Counted from the stretch's first letter, positions 12,216 through 26,651 are shown. The stretch: DNA of 64,000 bases from Chamaea fasciata (GCA_029207755.1 JARCOQ010000005.1:42991621-43055620); one strand, 5' to 3'. Notes: a model not told the origin generated them from the sequence alone. Made by a program: numbers and translations.

Positions 12216-12884
12216 ACTTGATGTAGATAAGACTTATTAAAAACTGGTGCAAGTATGAAATCTGCTAGTAACAAGTAGCAGACTTGTTATTCACACTTTC
12301 AGACCTGAGGTAAGGAAAACATTGGTAAGGAAGACGAAGTGAAACTTAATGAAAAGTCCTACACAGTGAAAACCAATCATACACCTCATTTCAAAGTTGT
12401 TATGAATTTGGCTTAAGTTACACAGGAATTCAAATCTGTACACCATGACAAGCAGATTGACAGCCAAGTTCCACAATGGTCTCTAACCTATTAACTTCTT
12501 AATTTGATTTTACTTCCATTATTTTACATTTGTTTTCCATTTCCTCCTTTTCTCAAAGAAAGGGATGTTTTGAGAGAGACAAACATTTATACCAATGGAC
12601 TCCTAAATCTTCTTCATGTTTATTCAGACATAGCAGCACAGCTTATTAACATTGTTCCCAGTTCACTCTCAGAAGAAAAACAAACATGCATTATGCTGAA
12701 AGTTTATACGTAGTTTTACATGTTGCACTCAGACTTGTTACCAGTAGCTTGCTCTAGATTACTAATAGCAAGTTGCTACTTAGTGTGTCAAACCCCTGCT
12801 ACAGTAGTCAAGATTTTTGCACATGTATCTATCGCCTTTGAAATCTTCTGCTCCAACCAATACAACATGAAATTAGGGAAGACG

Positions 12885-12955
12885 TTGGTTTGTTTGGGGT
12901 TTTGTTTGGGTTTTTTTGGGTGGGGAAGAGTGGGTTTGGGGTGGTGGTGGAATAA
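12885..12955 (-). repeat. G/T-rich low-complexity tract
   Basis: The plus strand alternates T runs and G runs (TTTGGGGTTTTGTTTGGG and then GGTGGTGG). The minus strand therefore reads A runs followed by CCCAAAC units, the same composition as several other tracts in this window. Confidence 0.8.
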
Positions 12956-15900
12956 CTAATTTTGCTGGCATTTGAACAGTTGAGAATAGTTATCCAATAA
13001 AGGAAGTCAGCAATGTGATCAAAGAATACACAGTCAGAATCCAGAATCAAACTAAGTGTAAAAGAACAAACAATTTTAGGCAGTTACATAGCTGTCTGTC
13101 AAAGTCACAATCTAGTTTGACATGTGACGCTTCAGGCACATAATTAAGCTAAACAGCTTTCAAGACAGCTTTCTTCCTTAAAACTGAAAAAGTAGGTAGT
13201 TACTAAAACATTACCTTGTTGTTGAGCAATTATTATTGAAATAAGCCATCAGCTGTCACAAAGTATTTTTCACAGAGCAAATATTTTCAAGTATTTAAGC
13301 AATTACATCACAGCAAAATTGCCCACAGGAAGCCTAAACCAAGCTATTATACTATTTTAGGATATTTTAAGATCAGGATTCTCTGACTCCTTGATTTGGA
13401 GATTTCTGAAGCGTATTGATGCATTTCTCTGTGCATGGAGAATTCTCTATTATTCTTGTTTGACAAGACCAGGGTTGAAGGCAGACATAGCTAAGCTAAA
13501 TTTAATGACCTAAATTATGGAGGTCCACAAGTTTTAGGTCGCTTGTCAACTTACATGATTATTAAAATAGAAATTTGGACATTAAAAAAAAAAAAATATT
13601 GACCATGGCAGTAAAACTCTGAATTCTGATCATAAGCCAAGTCACAGGGATAAACTTTAAGAACTTAATCCACAATAGCAGGGGAAGAAGAGCATATTTG
13701 GTAGAGAGAATGCACTTGCTGTGAGAAGATGACTTGTTATAATACCTGTGTGAAAACCTGGGCAACTGCCTGGTTTTTTTTGCAGCCAAACAGTCCCTTC
13801 ACAATAGAGCAAAGCCTGAAGATATCTGCAGCCAGCCACAGGTACACCCAAAGAGAAATTCAACAGAAGGAACTACAGTGGCTGCACTGAATTCTTTATT
13901 GAGTTTGCACAGTAGTTTTACTGTTCTGGAATATTTGACAGTTATGAATTATACAAGTGAAGTGTCAGGACAGAAGACTGTTTTCCAGGAAATGCATCTT
14001 GCAGGGTCAAAAATCCAGAAAATCTCCTCAGACTTCACAACCAGGAGCGAGACTCTACATCACAAGGCTCAAAGGTTCTTGTTCAGAGATGTTTTGAATT
14101 AGCAAATGGTAAAAAGGCTGTTTGATTTATTATTCCACTTATCTGGCTACTGACCAGTATATTAGGGACGGTTACCCTTTTAGTTCTCTGAAACTGTTAA
14201 ATTGTCACCAAATTCCACGAACTAAAAACCACCAGAGCAGCAGTATAATAGAATAATCAGAAAACAAGATAACAGAATTAACTACATTGGCATGTTAAGA
14301 TGTCTATCGACTTTCAAGTACAATTGTTTTGATTATGTTCATAATATCTATATATATCAAGACTTTGTTCAAGCCCAAATTTCTTCCATTCTGGCTGAGA
14401 ATTTTTATATTGAATATCTCTTCACATAGAAAGAAACAAGTAGTCTCAGAATAAGTAAATAAAGGTATTTGGCACTTCATGGAAGTAGCTAAGTTTTCTT
14501 CCCCCATGTGAGGCTTCTAATTATAGCTCCTCATGTACATATAGAACACAATACCTATAAAAGTGGTGCTTAGATGTATAACTAGATGTACAAGTATTTT
14601 AATGGACAGCCCCATCCAATTGTTGATACACAAAAACAGATCAGACTACAATTACAAAGGTATATACAACACCAGTGTTTACCATTATAGCAGGAGATAG
14701 CATCTGAGACACCTGATTAGCTTTCAGCAACTATTTGTTGACCCATTTTTCAGGAAAATCCCTCTTCTATTCATTAAAGTGTTCTTAACTCAGAATTACA
14801 CACAGGCATATTTGTAAGAGGTGCTACTCAGCTATTTAAGCTCATGAAAGCTACTTTTGCAGAGCCAGCAGAGGGAGTACAGACATCATTTTACTTATCA
14901 GCTGTGAAAAAGATACCTTGTAAGAAAGCACTAAAAGAGCTGTGCCTGCAAATCTAATGCACTTAGTTTAAAGCATGCCAAGAACTTCCTCGGTCTTTCA
15001 TAGACATGTATGTCAATGGGCAGTAGAGTTGGTGTTTTGTTTCTGATCTTCAACCAGCTGTCACATCTTAAAAGTCTCATACCTGATGAATGCCAGGAGC
15101 AACTCTAACCGTACTACCAAGTACCATAAGGTCTGATGCTTCATACGCATAAAAAAGAAGGAAAAAAAAATCAAGAAACCTCAACAACCAAAACCATCAT
15201 AGCTGCAATTCAAGTTTTTATTCCTATCGATTCTGCTGTTTCTCAGTTTCTGAAAAACTAAACCCTTTTAGTATTCCATTTCTTAGAAAACAACTTCACC
15301 TGGAAGACAAGCTGAAAAACTCAAGAGTTCAAGACAACCTCAAGCAAAGGAGCCAGGAAGTCACATAGGAGTGTTGGACTAGAAGGTAACAAACAGCAAA
15401 CTTTTCTGCTGATATTCACAGAGCCACGCAGCTCCTGGAAAATCTGGTTTTACACAGCCTCTGAGGCAAGAGCTCTGCTGCTTTATTTAGAATTTCCATT
15501 GATCAGCCTGCTTTGGAGTTGACAATTATGACTGAACAGTGTTGATGCAGCGGCGGCTGTGGAAACAGTTTTGGAAAGGGAAATAGGCTTTGACAAGGCA
15601 GATTGATAGCTTGTTACCATCACATGGAGGTGAACCCAAAACTCTAGGCCAACATGAGACAAAATACCTCCCCAGCAAAAACTCCTCACACAGACACCCA
15701 CATTTTTTAATTTACAAAATCAACTAGATTTTTATTTTTTCCTTAAATAAAGTCCACGTTTCTTGTTGCTATGGGGCTAAGGTCATATAAAATTCTTTCC
15801 AATCTTAAGCTTTTATCAAATAATTTTTTGGGGTGGCTATTTCCAAATTTCACTATTTAGAAGTTTGTATATGAGAAACTCATACAAGTGCAATAAATGC

Positions 15901-17449
15901 CTTTGTCCCAAAGTTTCCTCTAGAGGAACAGCAAAACACTCCTCCTCCCAAAGAAAAGATAAATTTCCACCAACTTAAACTTCACATGAACTTTAAAAAG
16001 CTTTGACAGCTTGAATCATTAGATTTTGATTACTACCTACCAAAGAAGAATGTGCCTGTAGCTACATAATTTAGCCTTCACTTGTTTCAGGTTTCAAAAA
16101 TAGAAAAACCACCCTTCAGCAAATTAAATGGCTGTTTCTTCTCCCCATCTACATGAAAGTGGCATTCACTTCTCAGCTTTGTTTTCACGTGGCAGATTCA
16201 CAAAATTAGTAAGTCAGAGTGGGCTGAACTGGCTCCCATCTTACAGAGCTTACAAGATATTTTATAGCTGACTAAAAAGTTTTACCCCTATCATGCAACA
16301 AAGCCACCTCACAGTTTTGCTGCTGAAACTCAGAGCTCCTGCAGTGTTCTCCATTCACGTGCTGTGCCTGTGTGGTTCCCAGGACTCCAGCTAGGCTGCT
16401 CAATACGTTCTATGCAGAGCAACCACAGCAAGGAAAGCCATGCTTCTTCCATCACAAGCATGGTAATGATCAAGTATCGGGATGCATACCAACCACTCTG
16501 ATCATCCCTTCCTTCCCCAAGTCATTGCAGTCTTTTGTGACAACAGTGAAGGTCCTGCAGGTACACAAAAAGCTTATACAGATAGTAAAAATGCTTTTCT
16601 TTCCAGGCAGAATGGTTGTCTAACCAGACTCACCACACAGATAATCCAATGCCAGTGCCAGCTCAAAATACAGCACAGAACTACACTGAACCTGCTTGAG
16701 TGAAGCAAATATGAAACCATGCTCACAGGAAATATACCACAAATTCTAATTCATCCGGCAACTGGAGCCTTGCTAAGCTCCCAACTAACCATGTTTCTAA
16801 CACACTTTACATTTGAGAGGCTGACATTAGGCTTCTAATCAGCAAGTTAAGACACATGATCCATTTATATAAAGTAAGTAGGGTGTGGTGGAAAGGGCTG
16901 AAAAGCCCCTTGAAACATGAGCACTTCCCTCTCGGTGAAGTTTTTACAGCATTCCACAGAATTTTATACTTTAGAATTACTACAGCTGCCTTCAAGAATT
17001 GACAGAGGCTTCTTGTTATCTCAGTTTTTAACCTGAAACCCTTCCATTTAGTACACAGCTGAACAACTACTGATTCTAACATTAATCACTCTCCAAGATT
17101 TAATACTTCAATAATTGGTAATAGACAGCCTGCAGCAGATGCAAGAGCTTTTTTAAAAGTCAGTGTTGAAATTGTGCTCTTCCCCATCACCGGTTTTCAA
17201 CCCCTGAAGGGTCTACCTCAAGTTCTGAAGCCAGTGCATATTTCATGGGTTAAAACTTTACATTCCTTCCATCATATGCAAGATTCACCTGGCCAAATGG
17301 GAACACCTACCTCTAAGGTAGGCACTTCAGGTGCTTTTTGTAAATAGGCAATGGAAAAATTAAAACATAAATATCAAAATATTAAATTTAGGCACCTAGG
17401 ACATGATCTAAAATAGTCACATGAATCTCATCTCGGATGCGCTTGCGTC

Positions 17450-18290
17450 GCTTGAGCAACAGAAGCAGCCCAGAGTGACTAGTTTCAGTTTTTTAAGACG
17501 CTTATGTAAGTGGCCAGGATTGCTCTGACAAAGTTAAGCACAGTCGGCTGGGCTGAACTCGCATATCAAGCAGCTGCACTACCATGTCAGAGCAAGAGGA
17601 AGGATGTGGCTTCACAGTTAGTTTAGGACTACCCAAGCCTGTGCTACTGCCAGAAGGTACAGCCCTGAGCCAGCACTGCCGCTCACCTGACCTCAAGGTC
17701 AGGGGACAGCCCTAGATGAGAGCCGGTGACAAGGAAGACAGCAGCAACACCAGCAGTTCCTCCAGAAGGTCACAGTGACAGGGACTGCCCCTTCCAGCCA
17801 GCACAGGCCTCACCAGCTCAAGTCAATCATGGAAGCTCTTCTCCACACCCCTATTCTCATTCTGGGAAAAAGATGAGCCTAGCTGCACCTGCCCTGCAAG
17901 GCCCCACTACAGATCATCACCAGGGTCCCTGTTTAGCCTTCCCCTTTCCAGGTCAAGCAAATCCACGACACTCTACCTCTCCCCACACACCGCAGGACAG
18001 CCCCTCATCAACTGTCAGGAGAGGTGCATAATACAAGGCACCATTTTTGGATGTGGCCTCACGAGCACAACTAAAGGCAAAACCCACTGGTCACACTCTT
18101 GCTCATGCTGCCCAGCATGGGCCAGCTCTTGCAGCACAGGAGAGCCCTGCAGCAGGCTCAGGCTCCCTGTCCTGCAGGGTGGCCAAGACCTTTCCTACAG
18201 GCATTCTCCTCCCCACAGTAGGGTACAGGTGCCAGCCAGCCTCAGCTCTCCTGTTCACTCTCACTCCAGGAATCTAGGCCATGCAGTAGC
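17450..18290. other. GC-richer patch inside ATP2B1 intron 1, identity unknown
   Basis: About 850 bases are clearly richer in C, G and CAG/CCC strings than the surrounding intron, with CpGs at the left edge (GATGCGCTTGCGTCGCTTGAG near 17437). It holds open frames of 101 and 76 codons rich in Pro, Ser and Ala, which is what C-rich DNA gives by chance. It could be an old repeat, an alternative internal promoter or an unrecognised exon. I see no decisive motif. Confidence 0.3.
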
Positions 18291-21200
18291 CCTACAACCA
18301 CGTCACCATTTTCAGCTACTGCCAACTGTGACAGTGAAGAGGAAAGCCCATCAGAAGTGTTTTTACTTTGTCAGCTCAGTAATGCTCAGGAGGGGCCTTT
18401 GGTAGCTCCCTATCAGGAGCTTGAAATTGGCCTGTTTTACAATCGCTGCTTTAAAGTAACATGTATTAACTTTGTCCAGTTCAAAGCATTTTGCCCAGGA
18501 TTATATATACAACCTTATTCTCCGTATTAATTTCTGTAGCCTTAGATTTGACCATCAATAGAAGGCAAATATAAAGCTTTGAGCCTATGCAAATTCAGCA
18601 TTTAAGTTTTGGAATGAGAGATTCATCTATCAAGAATGTTGCAACTATCTTCCCAGAAAATATGAAGCACTCCCCTCAAGCATACATCCCTTGTATTTTT
18701 CCATCTGATAAACCAATTTTCTGTCTTAGAAGGTAGCACAACACAGTTTTAGGTGTCAGACTTCCCACAACCAAGACACCTTTTTCTAAACCATTTTGCT
18801 AATATGGTTTGAGGAGCTACTGTCTAGTGCCTGGTAGCACCAGGATCAACAAGAAAAAAAGAAAGCCATATACAAATTACTCACTCATGAGCAAGACTTA
18901 GCATGTACCACTGCTTTATATGCTGGTATTTAATTTTGGATGTGCATGTTTTTACCAAAGTTCTTTCAAAAGGTTCCTATAACCTGGTATGCATTGCAGA
19001 GTGGGTGACTTTATGTGAAGGATAACTCCACTGTAAGTGCCTCCACTACCAGTAAACAACACACATACACACAACTCCAGAAAGAGACCATGCTTTTCTC
19101 AAATCCCAGAGAATTTAGTCTTTTATTCCCAAATCTCTTTCAAATCACTTTAGAAATGCAGCTCTAGTTTAGGAACAAATCCTTAGATCTGCAGTCACCA
19201 CAACAAGATCTACCTATTATCAAAATGCATCTGAAAGCAGACTCTTGTGAAGATGTCGAGATGTCTCACTATGCAAAACAAGCTCATTGCAGAATAAGAA
19301 AAAATCACTGTCAATGTTAACTGCATGGATTTGAGAGCAGAAGTAGGTGAACACAAGCTGAAATGATTTGCGTTATTAATAAAGCAGAAGTAAAGCAGTT
19401 GTGCTAGCAGTGGTAAAGCACGTTCCCCACTCTCTCCAGCTGTCAGTCTCAACTATGCATATTTGAAAGCCATCTGGCACGGACCCTGACAGCCAGTTTA
19501 AATCATTTCATGTTTCATGCAGTCTCAACTGAGTGAGGCTGGTAGACACTGCTCTAATTTAAGTATTGATTTGCACTATGTTCCATAGGCTTCATGAAGT
19601 TCTGCACTAGCTTTAGTCCCAAGTGAAGAAAAATTGGCAGATCCAAGCAATGTAAAGCAATTTGAAGTGCAGTATCAACACTGATAGCAGTAGCACCTGG
19701 ATGAAAGTGAAAAAACTCCTGTTCAATACACACTTTAAGATCCTGATCTACTATCTACTAGATCTAAATAACTAGAAGAGATTCAAAAATACCACCCTTT
19801 CTTAAACAGCTTAAGGGCTAACCATACCAGCTGCATTTTCTACCCATTTATCATTACTATCAACTCAGTCTTCTCGATGTAAAAACATCAGAAAGCAAGT
19901 CTGGATGCTCAACACAACAAGCACAATTTCTTTTCCTCCACTATAGTATCAGAAACCACCTAGGCATATATAGTTCCTGTGTTTTAACCCAAATATGCTT
20001 TTATGAAACACCATTAGTTGAAAACTGGCACTGAAACCACTCTCCCATCTACTGTCAAAACAATAACTTCAAGTTCTCCCATGTGAAAAGGTTAACGCTC
20101 TCCAGGGAATGGTTTCACGTGACAACTGCACAAGGAGGAATATTCCCAACCACCAATCCAAAGATTCGTGTTACTTTCCTCAGATGAGCTTCACTTCTCA
20201 CCTGGGACAGACCAGCTTGTGCACAAAGATTTTGTAACAAAGCATCTAGTGGTGCACTGAGCAGACTCAAAGTGGCAAAGTGGCAGAGATGGCACAAAGG
20301 AGGGGGGCATTATTGCAGTTAGCCTAGGATGGAAATGAAAGTAGCCATGACGCCACCTCAGCCAGCCCGTGAAACTTTGCACTCAAAGTCACAAGCCAAA
20401 TAGGCAATTACAAATGATACTCTCTCTGTCCTCAGTCTCTTGGATTATGCTGATCAACAAGCAGCTTCAGAAGGCCGTCATAAAAGTCTGACAAAACTCT
20501 GGAATATTAAAAAAGCATCAAACATTAACAGAAGTGACTAACAAATCTTTTGATGGGGACTTAGAAGACTCTTATCTCTTGAAACACCTACCATACAAAA
20601 CGAAATGTTTTCCAAGCTTTTGGAGAGTCACAGTGACCACCTTCAACTTTTTAGGACACTCTACAAATATTCTTTTTAAAAAAAGTGCTGTAGCTACCAG
20701 ACTTCTTTATTGCTAGTAGCCTAGTTCCTTATTTCAATAAAGATCATAGCACTACGGTTATTACTTTCTACAGTGCAAAAACTCCATCAAACACAGCTAG
20801 TGACTCTTCCTTCTCTCCCCATATGGAGTCACCAGTTGTTTTATTTCAAATCTAGACAGAAGCCAAAATACACACCACAAGCAACACATCCTTGTATTTG
20901 CAGGGACACAGGGGCAATCCTGAAAGAGCCATGCAGACAAGCCACCAGTCACTGGTCAAATAACAAGCACAAAAAAAGTTATGTGATTTCCACATAAGGG
21001 CACATTTGTAATGCTCCAGCAAAGAGCACTTGATTTTTCACTGCTGTATGTAATGTAAAGGAGATTAAGTTCATCTTTGATTCAAAAATCTTAAAATTAG
21101 TTTTAATGAAAAAAAGTTTTAATGAGACATAAGCAGAAAAAGAGCACACCACTACAACCCTTTGGGTACACATCCCTGAAGCTGCTTCAAGCAGAGTGAG

Positions 21201-22750
21201 CTGAATCATCTTTCCTGCCTTGAGTTGGGGTTTGTTGCTATCAACTATGCAGAACATGGTACATCCTGGGCCTCCTCTGACCAGACACTGTACACCAAGC
21301 GGTGAGAAAGCAATAGCGTTGTTTTCCCTGCTGCTACCTTATCTTTCTGTGAATATAAGGGCACAAGTAAGGGTAGCAGATTACAAATGATAGGCCCCTA
21401 GAAGTGTGTTTTAATAACATGGTGTTTCCTGTGTTCACTGGGAATTAAGGCAACATCCAGCTCATACACAATATTTTGAAAAAAGGAGACATGTAAACCA
21501 CTGAAATCCACTGTAAATATGAGGCCATGCAGACACCTAACTCTTTTCTACAAAGCAGCATCAGATTATAGCCAACAAAAAGCCACGGCTACCCCTAGTG
21601 CTGAGACTGGTCATGCTGTAAGTGGCAGAACCAGCCAGACTTACTGGCCAGCACCAAAGTTTATCAAATGTCATCCTCAAAATGCACTCTTTAACTGCAC
21701 AGTACAGCTGCAAACACCAGTAAGGAGGAATAGATTTTCTTTCTCAGTCCATTCCCCTTCAAAGGCAAGGCAGATGTTATTTGTCTGCTTTGTAATAGCA
21801 ATTACATATTATCTCTTACTGGACAAAAAAAATAAGTTATATTTATTTTCAGATCTATTTCTGATTTCTTTTTTAAATGCCTCCTACATTTTCCTTAAAT
21901 TTCTTCTCCCACAAGACCTTTGAAAAACCAATGGAGAAAGCCTCATACCTACTTTGCAATTCACCAAAATTAAACTAATAACACCTCCTGCTGTCATCTG
22001 TCAGTTAGAGTAAGATTTATAAGTGGCAGCAGAAATAATTTTCATAACGTTTACTGGAATATCAATAGCTTGAACAGACAGATCCTTGAAAGACACTGCC
22101 ATATCAAGTGAAAACTGTCATGAAAACTAGAAATTCATTTTAATTAACTGTATTTGAAAGCCTGATAATTTAAAAATAAAAGACAAACTGGACAATACCA
22201 TGTGTTTGTGCAGAAATTACATTCTGTGTGAGTAGGTGCAACTGTTCCAAGATGGGTTAGTCTAATATTTTGCCTGTTGATTTCATTGTACATGTCACCT
22301 CCTGGAAATCTTCCTTCTATACTGCTCATTATCATTGCTTACATCTTTTGTGTGAAACTGCTGAACACATTTTAATTTTTCACATGTTTTAACAGATGTT
22401 TGGAGGGCTTCACAAACAAAAAATTCTTACTTTCTAATCATTCTAATTAATGAATACGGTCTTTTCAGCTAACTGAAGCCTAAGTTAGGAGAAGACAAAC
22501 ATTAGATATTGAACAGTGAAGGAATCCAATCTTCATAAAGGCAAGCTATTTTGAATTAAAGTAGTAAATCTTAATGCTTATTAGACATACCCATCCTCTA
22601 CATAAAGCATCACAGGTTCACTTCTCTTTTTCAAACCAGCAACAGTATCACCTCGTCTCTCCTGCCTCCCTGGTACTTCGATCTGTTAAACTTTGCAAGA
22701 AGAAATAAAAATGTCTTCAGAGAAAATTTAACAGGTTTGAGAAGAGAAGG

Positions 22751-22752
<2 letters not shown>

Positions 22753-22805
<53 letters not shown>

Positions 22806-22814
22806 ACACCAAAC
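22753..22814 (+). repeat. A(51) homopolymer with CCACACCAAACC tail
   Basis: An uninterrupted run of about 51 A (22753-22803) is followed by CCACACCAAACC. There is no retrotransposon body directly upstream. The reported length depends on sequencing accuracy at homopolymers. The polyphenylalanine open frame on the other strand is an artefact of this run. Confidence 0.9.
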
Positions 22815-25439
22815 CTGATTGTGACCATTGCACACACTCTAGAAAGCCAGTAGGCAGAGCCAATCCTAGCTTTTTGAACACAATTCTGCAACTCCTAGAT
22901 TTTATCTAGTTTTTAATTAAAATACTCTATAGAGAAAGATCCTTATCTCCTTAACTGCAACTTTTAACAAGTCTTATTATTATTACTTATTTTAAGACAA
23001 GTAGAAAATACTACAGAATACAAATTTAAGACTATTACTGCAATTTTATTGATCCCTTTGTAATAAAGTATGCATGTATTTCTATAATAGAGATCTCTTA
23101 TAGATTCAAGCAGTCTTCCTTATTTCTCAAAAGATATTTACTTTTAAATGCCCGGGACTAATCATAGCTGTTCGTTATTCTGCATTAAATTTTGTTAACT
23201 GAAACCTGACATCACCTTTCAATAAAACACAAATCCCTTTTTGCACTAGTACTATTTTCCCTTTAAAAACAGAGGAGAACATATATATAAAAATAAAGAG
23301 TTCAAACACCGAAAGACATTACTGAGGTCACATTTCAGTGGTAAAGAATGCCATTAATATTTAGTCTACCTTAATGGAAGAAATTCGAGTTCGAAGATAC
23401 TTTAGGTTATCTTGTCCACCCCCATGTCAGGGGAGACTTGCTTGCTTTGGCATGTTATTGATTGTTTTGCAGGTTCATTATGAACTTGTCAGTTAATAGT
23501 AAGTTCCCAGCTCTAAAATCTTAAATGTTGGTGAAGTTAATTGTTCCAAAGTATCTGTTTCAGAGGTGGCTTTTGCACATGCAGCCTAGGTTTCTTCCTT
23601 CTTAGTATCATCTCATTATTACCTCCCATTTATCACATTCTTCTTTCCAAATAAATTCAAACAGTTTAAAATAAAGATAACAGTAGTAATTACTAGACCT
23701 TTGTGCCTTTGCTACAGGGCACTTTCAAGCCTCTCAATTTCCTTTGAAGCTTTCTACAACACAGTTTAGAGGTTCACAATTTTAACAGCTGACAGAAATT
23801 CTCTATATTGTGATCCACAAGAGTGACTTTCTAAATGAGTTTCTACCTTTAGACTACAGTGGATTTTAATTTGCAGGATTACCCCCAGATTATTATCTGA
23901 ATATGTATTACATGAATAGGGATCCTTTTCTTGTATACTATCTGTAGATAATGCAACTTTGTGTAAGAAACTGATATACAGTTTAGTCAATGCTAATGGC
24001 ACGGAAGTCTTGTTTTCTGCTTTAAATTAAAAAAAAAATCTGCTTAATATGCAGAGGTCACAGTATGTGTGCTTACAAATAGTACATCCAAAATTCCCTT
24101 TAAAATTAGTTTCAACTTGTATCATTTTAATAATACACATGGCTTTCCATGCGTTTTTCTTTGAGTGGATAGAAGTAATAATGTTGCAATTTAGCACTGA
24201 CATAGGAACACTGATTAGGAAAACCTGCAAGTATCTGTACACAACACAGGATTCACGTTTCCTTCAGCTAACTCAGCCTGGGTCAGTTACCATAATCATC
24301 AGTAGGAGCAGCAATAAATCGAACCACACAACGATGCTCTTCCAGACCGAAAATTTCACATTGAAGTATATGAGTTTTTTTCCTCACTGAATTCAGTGAC
24401 CACTTTTTCCACTGACACCGAGAGTTTCCATTCATTATGCCATAAGTATTAAAGTCCTAGTACATTGGAAGCTATCCCTGCCAGAAGAGCCAATAGTTTA
24501 AAGATACACAAGTTTACTTCTATTGGAATTCACTATTTGTGATGTTTGGAAGAAATCCTTGAAAAGCGCCAACAAACAGCTGAAAAAAAGGGAGCCCTGG
24601 CTATTGCTACAGCTACCACCTTCTGAACACACAGTATCATGAACCAAGGAATTGGCAAGTTATCTAGCCAACACCTTTCCAAGCACTTAAACACGTTATT
24701 TTAACCCAAATTCATTAGGACCCAGGAATGTTTTAGAGACTTAGCAGCCTTTCAACTGGCGGTCGTTTTCCAAAGTCACACTCACTTCACTCCCCAGGAA
24801 ATCAAGATTGGCAACCACTAATGATGGAAGGTATTTCACAACTACAGTGGGCTTGGAACTTGACTTTTAAGAAGGGACAGGATTTGAATAGTCACCTAGC
24901 CAGTCACCTCTCAAGCACTGGGAGGCGAGACACCCGCAAACGTTCTCTGAATGCCGGTTTCAGACACAGCATTAAGGTATAATCACCAGTTCCTTCTGAA
25001 CAGACCTTGAGAAGAAAGCCTCACCAACTGAAGTTACAAATTTACAAATGCCACGTAAAACAGGTATTTAAGGATTTCTACAACGGGGATCTTAAAACGA
25101 CACGGAAAAAGCCACCGAAATTTTGTTACTGTTCATGTCTGTCGTCACCAGCCGCTAGTTTTAAAAGTCAAACGTAAAAAATATTTCTGTGCAGTATGGA
25201 TCATGCACAGCACTACACAAACGCCTGTTACAGCTGAACTAATACACTGCCCCTCAGGCTGCGAACCCTGGGACAGACTCCACCGCAGCTCTCCGTTTCT
25301 TAAAACACTTCCCTGGGCTCAGGCTGAGCCCCTTCCTGCCCCTCGTGAACAGCACTCGCACGGGTGCTCTAAAGGAAACGCTCCCGGGGACCACAGACCT
25401 CTTTTCATGAGATCTCTCTCTTGAAATCGTAAGTCCTTC
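22815..25439 (-). other. ATP2B1: ATP2B1 intron 1, promoter-proximal part; no gene seen
   Basis: AT-rich DNA that gains CpGs from about 24.9 kb (for example GGCGAGACACCCGCAAACG and AAAACGACACGG) as it approaches the CpG island. A stretch at 23395-23440 (TTATCTTGTCCACCCCCATG) weakly resembles an internal minus-strand CR1 segment but is too diverged to call. Confidence 0.7.
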
Positions 25440-26235
25440 CGACTTCAGCCTTTAACGACTGACCATGGGGCTCGGCAGGAAGCCAGGCCAGACGGCGGCG
25501 GGGACACCCACCCCACGCAGCCCCACTGCGAGCGCTGCCTCCCGCGCTCGACAGCGGCCAGCCATCCCCGGCGGAGGCTCCAGCCCGCTCCCTAACTCAC
25601 GTGGTGCGGCAGCCAAAGGTTACACGCACCGCTGGGACGAGGATGACACCGCCGTTAGAGGCGCTTCCCACCGCGGAGCGGCCCCGAGCGGGGACAGGCT
25701 CACCCGCGGCGAAACGCCCGCAAGGGCTTCGCTCTCCCGGCACCCGAAGTGGTGCCGCATCCCTTCCTCGTCCGCGCCGGTCGATGAGCAGCCCGGCCAG
25801 GCATCAATAAATCAAACCAGCCCGTCCGCTCCGACGGAAAGCTGCGTACGACTCAGACGCGGCCAAAAACAGCGCCCTGGGGGCGCGGCGGGCAGGCGAG
25901 GGAGGTAGGGAGGCGGCGGGGGAGGCTGCGCGGGTGCCGGGCTCCCAGCCCCCGCGGGGCGGCGAAGTGCCCGGGATGTCGGTGTCGTGCTGCCGCAGCG
26001 GGCTAATCCCAGCTACTTAACCCGGCAGACAGCGGGGGCTGAGCACCACCTTAATCCACGGCGTGTGCGCGCCCGCCCGCCGGGAGCTTGCAGGGCCGTG
26101 GCGTGCCGGCCGTGTCCGGCCGCGGGGTCCCCGACGGTGTGGCGGTGCGCTTCCGCGGCGGCTCAGCCCCGCATCTGCTGCCCTCAAGGTCACGCCATGT
26201 CCCGGCTTACCCGGCGGCGGCCAGGTGCACGCTCC

Positions 26236-26242
26236 GGTTACC
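26236..26242 (-). other. ATP2B1: Candidate exon 1 splice donor A
   Basis: The minus strand reads CCCCGCAG then GTAACC, with the exon end at 26242. CAG|GTAAC is a strong donor. It is one of several in the island that could join exon 1 to the acceptor at 568. Confidence 0.35.
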
Positions 26243-26429
26243 TGCGGGGAGAACCGACGAAAGCCCGGGAGCGCGGCACCCGGTCCCTCTGACCACGCCG
26301 CCCCCCCGAGCGAGCCCGGCCACGGCTCGCAGCCCCGCGGCGGGAGCGGAGCGACGCTGCACCTGCCGCCACGCTGTTGCCCGCCCCGGTCGGCCAACCG
26401 GGAGGAGAAACGCCCCGATCCGCCGCTGC

Positions 26430-26436
26430 GCTTACC
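26430..26436 (-). other. ATP2B1: Candidate exon 1 splice donor B
   Basis: The minus strand reads GGCGCAGAG then GTAAGC, with the exon end at 26436. GAG|GTAAGC is close to consensus and is, on sequence, one of the best candidates for the exon 1 donor. Confidence 0.4.
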
Positions 26437-26651
26437 TCTGCGCCGTGGGGCCGACACAGCCGCCAGCCGGGGGCCAGGACGAGGCGCCCGTGAACCTGAC
26501 GCCGCCCGCTCGTTCGCTCGCCGAGCGCACAAGGTCCCCGCGCTCCCCGCCCTGCCCACGACCGGCCGGCCCCGCCGCGCCGCCCCCGCCCTGCGGCCGC
26601 GCGAGGAGGGCGGGAGAGGGGGCGGGGGGGTGAAGCACCGACCGAATTGGG

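Larger units (their letters stand above)
12216..22752 (-). other. ATP2B1: ATP2B1 intron 1, middle part; no gene seen
   Basis: Mostly AT-rich intronic DNA, with a G/T-rich low-complexity patch at 12885-12955 and a GC-richer patch at about 17.45-18.3 kb (listed separately). Open frames up to 134 codons (21519-21923) occur but show no known domain or plausible exon boundaries. Confidence 0.7.

Noticed and set aside
21519..21923. A 134-codon open frame in ATP2B1 intron 1
   Set aside because: No recognisable domain, no splice-site pair, and ordinary AT-rich intron composition; its length is compatible with chance.
22631..22891. Polyphenylalanine-containing frame
   Set aside because: Caused by the A(51) run read on the minus strand.
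23395..23440. Possible minus-strand CR1 fragment
   Set aside because: Only a loose resemblance over about 40 bases; no 3' end motif or continuing homology.
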